DNA of 64,000 nt from Dastarcus helophoroides. Its lineage: Eukaryota > Arthropoda > Insecta > Coleoptera > Bothrideridae. Each line of letters opens with the position of its first letter. Position 1 is the first letter of the stretch. The stretch is taken from positions 37,029,783 through 37,093,782 of the forward strand of contig CM053331.1 of the NCBI GenBank assembly GCA_028583605.1, read 5' to 3'. Below the pieces are notes generated by a model. The model had not been told where the DNA came from, made no database searches, and worked only from the letters and a program-made list of their open reading frames with translations. Positions 58,401-64,000 of the stretch are shown here, in pieces. Made by a program: the position numbers and the translations under genes.

Positions 58401-59614
58401 AGCCCTCAGCCCCTGTTTTCAGATCTCAAGAGAATGCTTGTTGGAAAGAAAGTCCAATGATGAAGTAATCACTGAAACTGAGGCCTATTTTGACGAGAAA
58501 GAGAGATCGTACTATAAAGTGGTATCGAAAAGTTGGAAAATCGCTATACTCGTATCGCCCTCGAAGGCAACTATATTGAATAATAAAATCGAGTTTTGTC
58601 AAAATTTTGTTTTTTTTTTTAACTTATCCTACGGCCTTACTGAACGACCTGGTAGATTGGCTATCGAAACGTGTTAGAGCAACTTTTGTTGTTTTTTTTT
58701 AATCTTTCTTGGTTTCAGGGGACGAGATTTGTATTTTAATTTTTGCCCGCTCCACCAAAATTATTAATGCAGATTTAATTACATTACAGGTATACTCCCA
58801 TCGAAGATCGCAATCGCTACCACCCAGATTAGGGGTGAAAATGCGCCTTCCCAACCAATCGGAATTGAAGTTGCTTTTCGCCTCACCTTTCATGCAGACT
58901 TATAGGTTTCATTCCGGTCTAGGTGGCGACATATGCGTACACGAGTACATGGCCGAAAGTCGCCTATGCTTCTCTTTTCCTCATCAATTACTGTAAGTCT
59001 TTGAACCAGTTTAAAAAAAACAAAGTTAACCACTGATTAGCCATAACATTAAGCCATGAAAACGCTTTTTATTTAGCACCCTTATCATGCGTTTAACTTC
59101 AGTTTCCATCCACCCCCTTTCCTGGTTCATTACAGTCCGGGTGCATTACAGTCCAGGTTCATTACAGTTCAGGTTTATTCTGTAATAAACCTGAACTGTA
59201 ATGAATCTGGACTGTAATGCTGTAATGTAATGGACTGTTTCAGGTTAATTACAGTTAATAACATTACAGAGCTGTCTGGATACATCAAGAGAAAGAACTT
59301 CTCCAAGAAGTGGCGGGAATGGGTGAACTCAGGGAACCCTGGCACACGCGACAAGTCGAATTGCTCGATCGACATCTACATCTGTTGCGACTCTATTCCC
59401 AAGCGAGGGAAAATCTCCAAGCGCACGAAGGCAATCTTTTTAAACCGAGCTCCCGCAGATCGGATCGAAGTCTCGAATTCGCCCCCGTCAACTTGCATTT
59501 GCAACGAATGTGGGTCCACAACGACACCCTAAACAAAGCCGGATTCTACGATTGGATCACAGTGGGCGCATTCACAGCCCACTCGCACAAATCCAAAAAC
59601 GGCGGCTTGATAAA
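28439..59614 (+). CDS. INPP4: Type I inositol 3,4-bisphosphate 4-phosphatase (INPP4), N-terminal two-thirds, 3' partial
   Basis: INPP4 removes the 4-phosphate of PI(3,4)P2 at membranes. Exons are 28439-28556, 30053-30226, 30454-30654, 30702-30856, 30907-31212, 58790-58992 and 59270-59614; all phases agree, giving about 500 residues. The start MRFNKQELITLATQPS and the PH-domain run RWCRLRGNLLFYFKSKDP, then VIVLEQCQV, FDGGLCQALATTSESER and SASYEGIR, fit insect INPP4 proteins. A C2-type region follows (EISLACDNL, VWVEYGRTE, SRIRFTAFDVRE). Exon 7 carries FAPVNLHLQRMWV and VGAFTAHSHKSKNGGL, close to vertebrate FVPTNLHIQRM. The phosphatase CX5R motif is not in the window. Exon 5 is best ended at the GC donor CAG/gcaagt (31213). 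The next intron is 27.6 kb and holds another gene. The intron after 59614 runs past the window end. Confidence 0.92.
28557..30052 (+). other. INPP4 first intron
   Basis: AT-rich intron without recognised elements. A second donor-like gtaagt lies 20 bases after the first (28577), and an isolated exon-like end tttgcag/gtaagta is at about 29342. Neither has protein support. Confidence 0.5.
30228..30440. repeat. About 21-bp minisatellite filling an INPP4 intron
   Basis: About ten copies of gtttcgtaaactctcnctgatc fill nearly all of the intron 30227-30453 between the two PH-domain exons. Units vary in length and sequence. Confidence 0.9.
31245..31340. mobile_element. hAT-like nonautonomous fragment (CGAACCGGAAC family)
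   Basis: The piece begins ggggcttcgaaccggaactg and continues with tandem aaccgaaacc / ggaacgaaacc words. Related fragments lie at about 38560-38690, 39395-39460, 39795-39905, 46465-46617 and 46658-46740. Some begin cagggcttcgaaccgg and others end in its reverse complement, so CAGGGCTTCGAACCG is probably the terminal repeat. Confidence 0.55.
31380..34685. repeat. Degenerate AT-rich satellite (aaatttcgactttt words)
   Basis: Over 3 kb of low-complexity sequence built from gaaaatttcgacttttt-like words of about 18-22 bp, strongly mutated. It looks like an old version of the cleaner array at 53.5-57.3 kb. A triplicated aattttggatttttttag occurs near 32950-33010. No gene is seen. Confidence 0.75.
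34691..37333 (+). mobile_element. Mariner/Tc1-superfamily element with about 640-bp terminal inverted repeats
   Basis: The left end CAGGGTGGGCCACGCTGAACG and the right end (other strand CAGGGTGGACCAACCTCTACG) are inverted repeats flanked by TA (34689-34690 and 37334-37335). The inverted similarity continues inward for about 640 bp (34691 to about 35330 against about 36690 to 37333), including ggcatacc and gaaaatgcagttnggacaa. Between the arms is a broken transposase. The element sits inside the INPP4 intron in the same orientation as that gene. Confidence 0.85.
35445..36515 (+). pseudogene. Decayed mariner-like transposase
   Basis: The N-terminal helix-turn-helix region (SVDEKVNMILTIGECYEN, YAQKFPDKRHP) resembles the DUF4817 leader found in many insect elements. 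The catalytic core shows the first Asp (LFTDECTFH) and the last one (RSPDLTPMDFFLWG). The second has become Gly: LGGAPAH instead of the usual DGAPAH. The frame is lost near 36143 and again near 36360; the original end is at about 36515 (HIEHLLE). It is inactive. Confidence 0.85.
37340..38555. repeat. AT-rich satellite-like stretch with an isolated mariner terminus
   Basis: Low-complexity DNA without genes. At about 37596-37646 it contains aaaattgaaatacaaatc...ccaagaaagatt, the same sequence as both ends of the mariner at 53082-58745. It is a solitary terminal fragment or relic of another copy. Confidence 0.65.
38560..38690. mobile_element. hAT-like fragment, CGAACCG family
   Basis: Contains cctggaactgaaccgaaaac, ccggaacgaaaaccgaaaac and ends cggttcgaagccttgc, the mirror of the family terminus. 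It lies about 230 bases beyond the stop of the nested minus-strand gene. Confidence 0.55.
38919..47070 (-). CDS. Small secreted protein of unknown family, nested antisense in the INPP4 intron
   Basis: Exon 1 (47070-47020) encodes MKMLTTGILLIFLIYIP, a hydrophobic signal sequence, and ends at CCG/gtaagag. Exon 2 (39287-38919) follows acceptor tttttag and is open for 122 codons to a TAA that overlaps an AATAAA. Both ends are phase 0. The join reads IYIP/TGEARKKTPT, giving a credible signal-peptidase site after GEA and a protein of 139 residues (mature about 118). The mature part is helical and amphipathic (GISTFLKDLNSFITDIIDGI, VNKYATKMLRSGYKMVRGAL), ends VPGFRCENAKKV and has one Cys. Codon composition is much richer in GC than the flanking DNA. 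I do not recognise the family. The 7.7-kb intron holds a mariner element; additional exons in it cannot be excluded. Confidence 0.65.
39288..42854. repeat. AT-rich low-complexity DNA in the nested intron
   Basis: Degenerate satellite words as at 31.4-34.7 kb. It contains two CGAACCG-family fragments (about 39395-39460 and 39795-39905, the latter starting ccagggcttcgaaccgg). No other gene is seen. Confidence 0.6.
43830..44220 (+). pseudogene. Inverted transposase fragment
   Basis: The plus strand repeats, with many changes, the part of the minus-strand transposase around gagaaaaaggagcgtagaaa, gcatgaagaaaaccaagttt, tttcatccgtatcac, gaactcaatcaagctga and acgaatgtaca. It is broken by stops and indels. 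It is either the start of a second element copy in opposite orientation or an internal inverted duplication. Confidence 0.7.
44326..45384 (-). pseudogene. Decayed mariner-like transposase of the second element
   Basis: Starts at ATG 45384 (MFSQEELVDMVYALGSADRN) with SRIYAQRFADRRHP. An in-frame stop follows near 45240, then TSVSRILRKIKFHPYRVQL. Catalytic motifs are LFTDECTFH, HDGAPAHYG (second Asp kept, unlike the first element) and ARSPDLTKPDFFLRGHVK (changed from the usual LTPxDFFLWG). A second stop occurs at about 44482, and the original C-terminus is REAGGYVEHLI. It is inactive. Confidence 0.85.
46465..46740. mobile_element. Two hAT-like CGAACCG-family fragments, end to end
   Basis: The first (about 46465-46617) has gaaccaaaaaccgaaaacc, ccggaacgaaaaccg and ends ggttcgacgccctg. 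The second (about 46658-46740) begins ccagggcatcaaacca and contains cgttccggttttcgg in the opposite orientation. Together they show both presumed termini. Confidence 0.55.
47098..47146 (-). promoter_or_regulatory. Possible core promoter of the nested secreted-protein gene
   Basis: On the minus strand a TATA-like attatttaaaat (about 47137-47148) precedes gcagtgcagttagtgcg. The latter contains an arthropod initiator-like CAGTT about 35-40 bases downstream. The putative leader to the ATG at 47070 is short and less AT-rich than its surroundings. Placement is inference. Confidence 0.35.
47147..47525. other. Upstream flank of the nested gene
   Basis: No gene or repeat seen. It is bounded by the LINE 3' end at about 47526, so that insertion lies about 450 bases upstream of the nested gene start. 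Confidence 0.4.
47708..50545 (-). pseudogene. LINE ORF2: endonuclease and reverse transcriptase, frameshifted
   Basis: The endonuclease begins TYYQNVRGLRSK and VALTETW, then GDFNIRNF. The reverse transcriptase shows ISNYRPISLLCNFAKIFE, VYTDFQKAFDQIDH, VPQGSNLGPLIFVLFIN and the catalytic box LLFADDLKFS. It ends shortly after FDFYSDSRAKLRKTIEETFS. At least three frame changes (about 50480, 49775, 49400) split it into four pieces. The catalytic motifs are otherwise preserved. Confidence 0.9.
50597..51471 (-). pseudogene. LINE ORF1 with PHD-like finger and coiled coil, frameshifted
   Basis: Starts MPASCLACNAAV. After a one-base shift near 51415 it reads CSICKRYSHAKCLNI and later WACPKC, giving the C4HC3 spacing of a PHD finger. 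A second one-base shift in a poly-A run near 51225 leads into a coiled coil (DELKMLYNRIDKLEIELKLS). An RNA-binding-like domain follows (RPLRIILATDSD, YKRIRLSYDKTIKQQ), ending ITNGKALN. Confidence 0.75.
51481..53081. other. Intron sequence between LINE and third mariner
   Basis: Includes the undefined LINE 5' end. The rest is AT-rich DNA with no exon or recognised repeat. Confidence 0.4.
53209..53434. repeat. Tandem duplication of 113 bp in the mariner leader
   Basis: aggatgacacatagatggcg through caatctgactattgatt occurs twice in a row (53209-53321, 53322-53434) with almost no difference. It is a recent duplication. Confidence 0.95.
53487..57300. repeat. 3.8-kb satellite of TCGAAATTTCGA / tttcgacttttttctc units
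   Basis: Hundreds of about 18-22 bp units such as tttcgacttttttctcgaaa, with the perfect 12-bp palindrome tcgaaatttcga recurring. Longer blocks are also duplicated (for example gaaatgttacaaaggcatag with ggacatcgattaaaaaa near 54050, 55710 and 55970). Orientation is tttcgac up to about 56770 and flips to gtcgaaa from about 56960, either side of a unique core (56830-56940). A further core lies at 57430-57510. Long ORFs here are compositional artefacts. Confidence 0.9.
57301..58079. other. Mixed repeat DNA between satellite and transposase remnant
   Basis: Contains more satellite relics to about 57720, then AT-rich DNA. A segment with ggaatcgatacttttgctc, cgattcgaatcgatcc and the end ggaatcggcatccctag (about 58065) could be a terminus of another DNA transposon. 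No gene. Confidence 0.4.
58080..58583 (+). pseudogene. Mariner transposase, C-terminal part, decayed
   Basis: Motifs of a DD34D mariner enzyme are visible: KVMAFVFWDANGIIFIDYL (first Asp), KKKVLFH-stop-DNAPYHKS (second Asp, with TAA replacing the usual Gln) and PPYSPDLAL (third Asp). The original end IALEGNYIE-stop is at 58583 in a shifted frame. There are several frame changes and stops; the N-terminal half is gone. Confidence 0.85.
59143..59220. repeat. 37-bp hairpin in an INPP4 intron
   Basis: Arms 59143-59179 and 59184-59220 are inverted copies with one G/A difference, around a 4-base loop (ctgt). The left arm is itself a tandem of cattacagtccagg-like units. It lies in the short intron 58993-59269, whose real acceptor is also attacag. 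Confidence 0.9.
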
Positions 59615-59954
59615 GTAAGAAATTTTTGACAGATCCGGTTCTAATAAGTGTGGGGCCCTCTATTTTTCTATTTTTTGTTTTGGCTGAGCTGAGAAATAAA
59701 ACAATGTTTGTCATGTTATTGATTCTAATGCACAGACCAATAGGTGTGAACATTTATTAGATTCGAAGTTTGGGAACCAAAGATTGGTTTCGATCTTGTT
59801 AGATCTCATCAGTTGGGTATATCCAACTCGAATGCTAACAAATGTTCCGACAAGAGTTAATATGTAAAATAAAACAAATCGAACTTTTTCCGTGAAATTG
59901 CATAAACTGTCTGTAACTTTGGATAGTTGATTGCATAAAGTTTTATTTTTTATT

Positions 59955-60330
59955 TTTTTTTTAAACTTTAATCCACTCGCAAAGGGTAACCCCATTATGC
60001 CTTCCAAGCACTGCGAGTATGATGCGAAAACAAGGATAGATGGTGATAAACCGCCTTCTTAAACAAGGATAGGTTGTAATTTTTTGGGAAAATTACTTTC
60101 GATAGCGCGTCCATAGCTTGGAAGTTCTATAGAAAAATGAGTCTTCGTAGACGGAAGTCCTCATTGCGTCAAGCTGGACGCACAGGAATTTGCTGTCTCC
60201 GACTATCTTGTATGCTTCAAGTATCTTGCCCTTAGGGGGATCAATCTTATTACTTCCTGCGAGCATCTTTTATGATAGTACTTGTAAAAAATAGACAAGT
60301 CACCCGGCTACGCTTTAGTGTTTTGAAAGA
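59955..60330 (-). mobile_element. LINE ORF2 C-terminal remnant
   Basis: On the minus strand, with shifts, it reads FFYRTSKLW, then ALSKVIFPKNYNLSLFKKAV. This is the usual end of Jockey-group ORF2 proteins (RTSRLWN, LFKxxV). The piece upstream includes IDPPKGKILEAYKI and KFLCVQLDA. The 3' part matches 3150-3330 in the HGSNAT intron. It is 5'-truncated. Confidence 0.6.
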
Positions 60331-60369
60331 ATCGATCAAACTCTCGTCAATTAACACATTCCATGCTAA

Positions 60370-60445
60370 GAACACGCCTAGCGTGTCCATAGGAACAATC
60401 GCTTCATGCTCAAAACACGCGTAGCGTGTCTAGGCCTCAAAAATT
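60370..60445. repeat. Repeated ACACGC-GCGTGT palindromes
   Basis: Two short palindromes, aacacgcctagcgtgtcc (about 60378) and aacacgcgtagcgtgtc (about 60423), are separated by a segment including tcgcttcatgct. This looks like one end of a DNA transposon or MITE; the family is not established. Confidence 0.45.
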
Positions 60446-61319
60446 GGGCTTAATATAAATAATGTTACAAAATGGTTCATATTAACATCAACACTTGTTT
60501 TTGTTCACTTTTTTTTCATATTAACGTTAAAGTTAAATTTACACGTACAGTATTAACCTTTTAAAGTTTTGTTTAATTTGTTATTATATAATTATAGTAT
60601 GTTCTGTCAAATTTCACAATTTTACAATATTTGCCTAGCCTTATGCCCAGGAGGATGCAAAAAATACCGATTATTGAGAATTCGAGGGCATGATATCTTT
60701 TTTTAGTCGACGATTTTTTTGGGGAATAACTGGTTTTAATCGTAAAAAAATTATTGGCAAATACTAAAGTGATGCCCGTTTTTCATTTTTGGTCGTTAAA
60801 AATTATTTTGGGGCATTTTTTATTGTTATCGGCACAGCCCCTCATCTCCCTCCCTTTGATCAATGTCCCGTTTTGCTGTTAGAAATCTAGGAACCCTAAT
60901 TCTTATGCTATTTACTACTTTTAGAATATTTCTAGTGCAATTTTTTAAAAGGATTAGGCTAAGGGGGAGCATTTATTGCCAGATATACTTTGTTTATCTT
61001 TGCTTTGTTATTTTTATGTTCGAAAAGATAACAAACTGGATTGTGAATAAAGTGAAACGCATTTTGAAAAATATATTATAGTCACTATAGCGCAGGAAAG
61101 ATGAAATAGCCACAAATTTAAATTTTTTTGGAATCTTGCAATCGTCCAGAAGAGAGAGCCTCAAGGGGGAGAGTAGCAAACTGGATTTGCTGTGATTGGC
61201 TCGCCTAACTTATATGTATTTCTTTCTCTTCATTTTATAAATGTAATTTGTCTCAAAGTGTCATTTTGTTCCAAAAATCTCAATAGGTCTATTTTTCTTA
61301 CGCTAAAGATTTCTTATCT

Positions 61320-62350
61320 TTATCCTGTCCTCAACGAGTAAGATGTCCCTAAAAGATGGTGACATCGAAATTTTACTAAAATAGCACTTATCACCCAAAA
61401 ATATTCTAGTTATCAAGTTTCATTAAAGTTTGAGTTTGAATTTTTCCTTAAGGAGAAAACCATCCCTAAAAATAGTGATCCTCTCTCTGGAAATCGACAG
61501 AACCGTTTCAGAGAGAAGAAATCGGTTCTCAAGGAGGAAGATGCTCCTAATAAGTAAAGATCCGAATTTTTACTAAATTTGATATCTAGATCATTTTTCT
61601 GACCTAAGGATGTCCTAGTTACCTAGTTAATCGACATTGATAGAGTCGTTTCTGACATAAAAATTATTCCTGTAGGAGGAAGATGCCCCTAAAAAATGGT
61701 GATCCTGATAGATCGTTTTCTTGAACCAAAAAACCCTTAGTTACAAGAGTTTCATGGAAATCGATAGAAACTTTTTGGAGATAAAAGTTTGTTTCTCAAT
61801 CAGAAAGATGTCCCTAATAATGGTGACCTCGAATTTTTACTAAAATTGCTAAATTGCATCTACCTAGATCATCTCCTTGACCCAAATATTTCCTGGTCAC
61901 CAAGTTTCATCGAAACTGATAAAGAGTCGTTGCGGAGACAAACATTGTTCCTGAAGGAAGAAAAGTCCTTACAAAAATTGTCATCGTAAATTTTTACAGA
62001 TAATTTTTCCAATTCAAAAAAATGTTGGTTATCGATGCAAATAGAATGCAACCTAGACTACAGTATGCAGCCCCCTAAGAGTGTATAGTAGATCATAAAT
62101 AAATAAACCATCAACAGTTGAGCCACAAACACTTAGCAAAGCGGTTGCTCTATAGGGAAGCCCCCATATAAATGCACGGACCAATTGGCTTGAACAGATA
62201 TTGGTTTGTGCATTAGGACTTGGTTATCGACTTTGGTCAAAAATGATAGAACATACGTAGAATCGTTTCAGATATAAATAATATTTGTTTTCCAAAAAAA
62301 ATAAATTCCTAAAAAAAGGCGATAGCTAAATTTTACTAAAATTGAATCCG
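61320..62350. repeat. Diverged tandem array with about 150-160 bp unit
   Basis: At least four units repeat the order aagatgtccctaaaa(n)tggtga, tttttactaaaatt, ctagatcatttt(t)ctgaccca, cctagttaccaagtttcat, gaaatcgatagagtcgtttc, ggagataaaa. Starts lie near 61340, 61535, 61680 and 61800, with a weak fifth near 62290. It was probably once a homogeneous satellite. Confidence 0.7.
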
Positions 62351-62439
62351 TCTAGATCAAGGATGAGCAAGACGTTGCCCGCGGGCCACATGCGGCCCGC
62401 TTAACATTTTTCTGCAGCCGCCTAAGCTTTACTGTTTTA

Positions 62440-64000
62440 CGTAAAAATTTTAGAAAAGAAAATGTCAAACAATTTGATGAAAAAAAAAAAGAAAATAAAT
62501 TTCCACGATTCATGAAATATCTTGGACATAAGCTTAGGCAAGATTTTCTTAAAGGGAGGGAGCAATAACAATCATTCTAAAAAACTCATGGGTAAAAAAA
62601 CCTTCTGTGCATCTTAACTTAAAAACTACAGAATTGGGAACATCGCATTTTCAAATTAAATCCAAAATTTTGAAAAAAGTCCAATCTTGAGAAAAAACCT
62701 TTTGGAGAACTTTAAGAAATGTCGGAATTTCGAAAAAGTGGAAATGTAAAAGAGACGAAATTGGCAAAAAGAAATTTTTGTAAAAAGAGTTGTAATTCCC
62801 AGAACAAGTCGAATTCAGGTAAAAAAATGCAACTTTTGAAAACAATGATTTCAGAATTTCTATTTTATTACAATGTTGTCATATTTTTGAAATTTTTCAA
62901 GGAATCTTTTTTTCAAGATTTCCTAAAAATATTCTTCTCAGATTTTTTGGATTTCTATTAAAATTTCGATCCAATTTAAAAAAAAATAAACGAATTTTGT
63001 GAAAAAGTCTAAATCTTTGGAACAAATTTCATTTTAAATGAAAATGTCCAGAAACGGATTAAATTGAATTTTGAGTTAAAAGTCAAGTTGAAATTATCGG
63101 GAATAAAATTCTTAAAAAATCAGAAAAAACAAAGACTTCGAAAAAAAATTAAGGATTTTTCAAAATTATGTTACAAATAACAAAAAAATATTGAATTTTC
63201 TAGGAAACATTCCAAATTTTCAGAACAAGGTCTTATTTTAGGAGGAAAATTTATCAAGTTGAAATTTTCAATAAATCATGTTGAAAATAAAAACCTAACT
63301 TTTCTCAAAAACTCGAGAAATGTGCAAAATTCAAAAAAAAATCAAAATTTTCAAAGATCCGATTTTGTGAAAAGACGCAATTTTCAAAAAAAAGTCCAAT
63401 CCTGAGAAAGAAAAATCGCAAAATTCAAAAACATTGTTCTCAAAATTTAAAATTTAGTAAAGATGTTGAATTTACAAAAAAATCTTTTTCTCGAAATTCC
63501 CAAATATATTTTTCGCAACAACAGAAAAGTGAACATTTTCAGAAATTTTTTTTGAAAAAGTCCAAAAGGTAAAATTTTGAAAACAAAATCAAAATTTCGA
63601 AAAAGACAAATTTTGAGTAACAGGCGAATTTTAGGTAAAAGACTATCTTAGGAAAATTCGAAATATGAGAAAAAAAGACGAATTTAACAAAAAAGAAAAA
63701 AATTATTGAAATATTAAATATCGTATATTGAGATAAAAATCAAGATTTCCTGAAAAAGACAAATTTCAGGAAACCAGTTAGAATTTCTAAAAAACTCAAA
63801 ACCTTAAAGATCGAGATTTTTAGTAAATGTTCAGAAAAATATCGGAATTTGAAAAAAAATTCGAGAAAACTTTGAAATGGACAAAAAATTGTCTAAAGAA
63901 AGTCAAATTAAAATAAAGTAAAAAAAAATAGTCAAAACCCCGAGAAAAAAGACGATATTGTAAGAGAAATTTTGCAGAAAAGATCTAAATTTTGAGAAAA
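62440..64000. repeat. AT-rich degenerate satellite
   Basis: Low-complexity words such as gaaaaaagtccaaatttt and tttgaaattttc, the same style as the inner parts of the giant intron. It continues to the window edge. No gene. Confidence 0.65.

Larger units (their letters stand above)
53082..58745 (+). mobile_element. Classical mariner element carrying a 3.8-kb satellite insert
   Basis: Both ends share aaattgaaatacaaatc, ccaagaaagatt and ttgctctaacgngtttcgat in inverted orientation (53082-53185 against about 58640-58745). The left part continues with a mariner-type leader (agatggcgttcctagaat, ttgacagcaatctgac, tttgtgagttatagta). The right part holds the transposase C-terminal half. Everything between, where the transposase N-terminus should be, is TCGAAATTTCGA satellite. 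The right end lies only about 45 bases before INPP4 exon 6. Confidence 0.8.
31213..58789 (+). other. 27.6-kb INPP4 intron with GC donor
   Basis: Exons 5 and 6 are both in phase 0 and the protein reads on, so this whole span is one intron. The donor reads CAG/gcaagt, the standard form of GC-AG introns, and the acceptor reads attacag. It contains three mariner-like elements, one LINE, hAT-like fragments, several kilobases of AT-rich satellite and, on the minus strand, a small secreted-protein gene. Confidence 0.8.
59615..64000 (+). other. INPP4 intron continuing past the window
   Basis: No further INPP4 exon is recognised up to the end of the window. The stretch holds the LINE remnant, the palindromic repeats, a diverged 150-bp tandem array (61320-62030) and AT-rich satellite from about 62440. 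Confidence 0.6.

Overview
This is nuclear DNA of an insect, probably a beetle. The sequence is very AT-rich, introns often of about 50 bp interrupt conserved genes, and mariner, non-LTR and LTR-type elements are abundant. The order is my inference. All splice sites were read by eye from GT/AG dinucleotides, frame continuity and remembered family conservation; no alignment was run.

Layout. (1) 546-1600 (+): 3' exons of pyruvate dehydrogenase E1 alpha. (2) 2128-4600 (-): heparan-alpha-glucosaminide N-acetyltransferase, six exons. (3) 6718-8224 (+): TFG, PB1 domain plus Q/P-rich tail, five exons. (4) 8886-10544 (-): CDK10, six exons, convergent with TFG. (5) 12335-23350 (+): a giant nine-exon gene of about 3213 residues with an N-terminal coiled coil, a 2.5-kresidue repeat-laden disordered middle and a helical C-terminus. 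It is possibly the little elongation complex subunit ICE1. (6) 23351-28438: repeat-rich intergenic DNA with two solo LTRs, a MITE, satellites and a 102-bp palindrome. (7) 28439-59614 and beyond (+): an INPP4-type inositol polyphosphate 4-phosphatase. Five exons (PH and C2 regions) are clustered at 28.4-31.2 kb and two more lie at 58.8-59.6 kb. The catalytic C-terminus is outside the window.

The 27.6-kb intron between INPP4 exons 5 and 6 is the most interesting part. It has a GC donor and is filled with AT-rich satellite, two mariner-like elements with unusually long inverted repeats, a CR1/Jockey-like LINE, and a third mariner whose transposase N-terminus is replaced by a 3.8-kb array of the palindromic motif TCGAAATTTCGA. 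On the opposite strand of this intron I find a small two-exon gene. A signal-peptide exon (47070-47020) and a 122-codon open exon (39287-38919) join in phase, predicting a secreted protein of 139 residues of no family I recognise. Its own 7.7-kb intron contains one of the mariner elements.

The conserved genes are unrelated housekeeping functions (mitochondrial metabolism, lysosomal heparan turnover, ER export, cell-cycle kinase, small nuclear RNA transcription, phosphoinositide signalling) and do not form a pathway.
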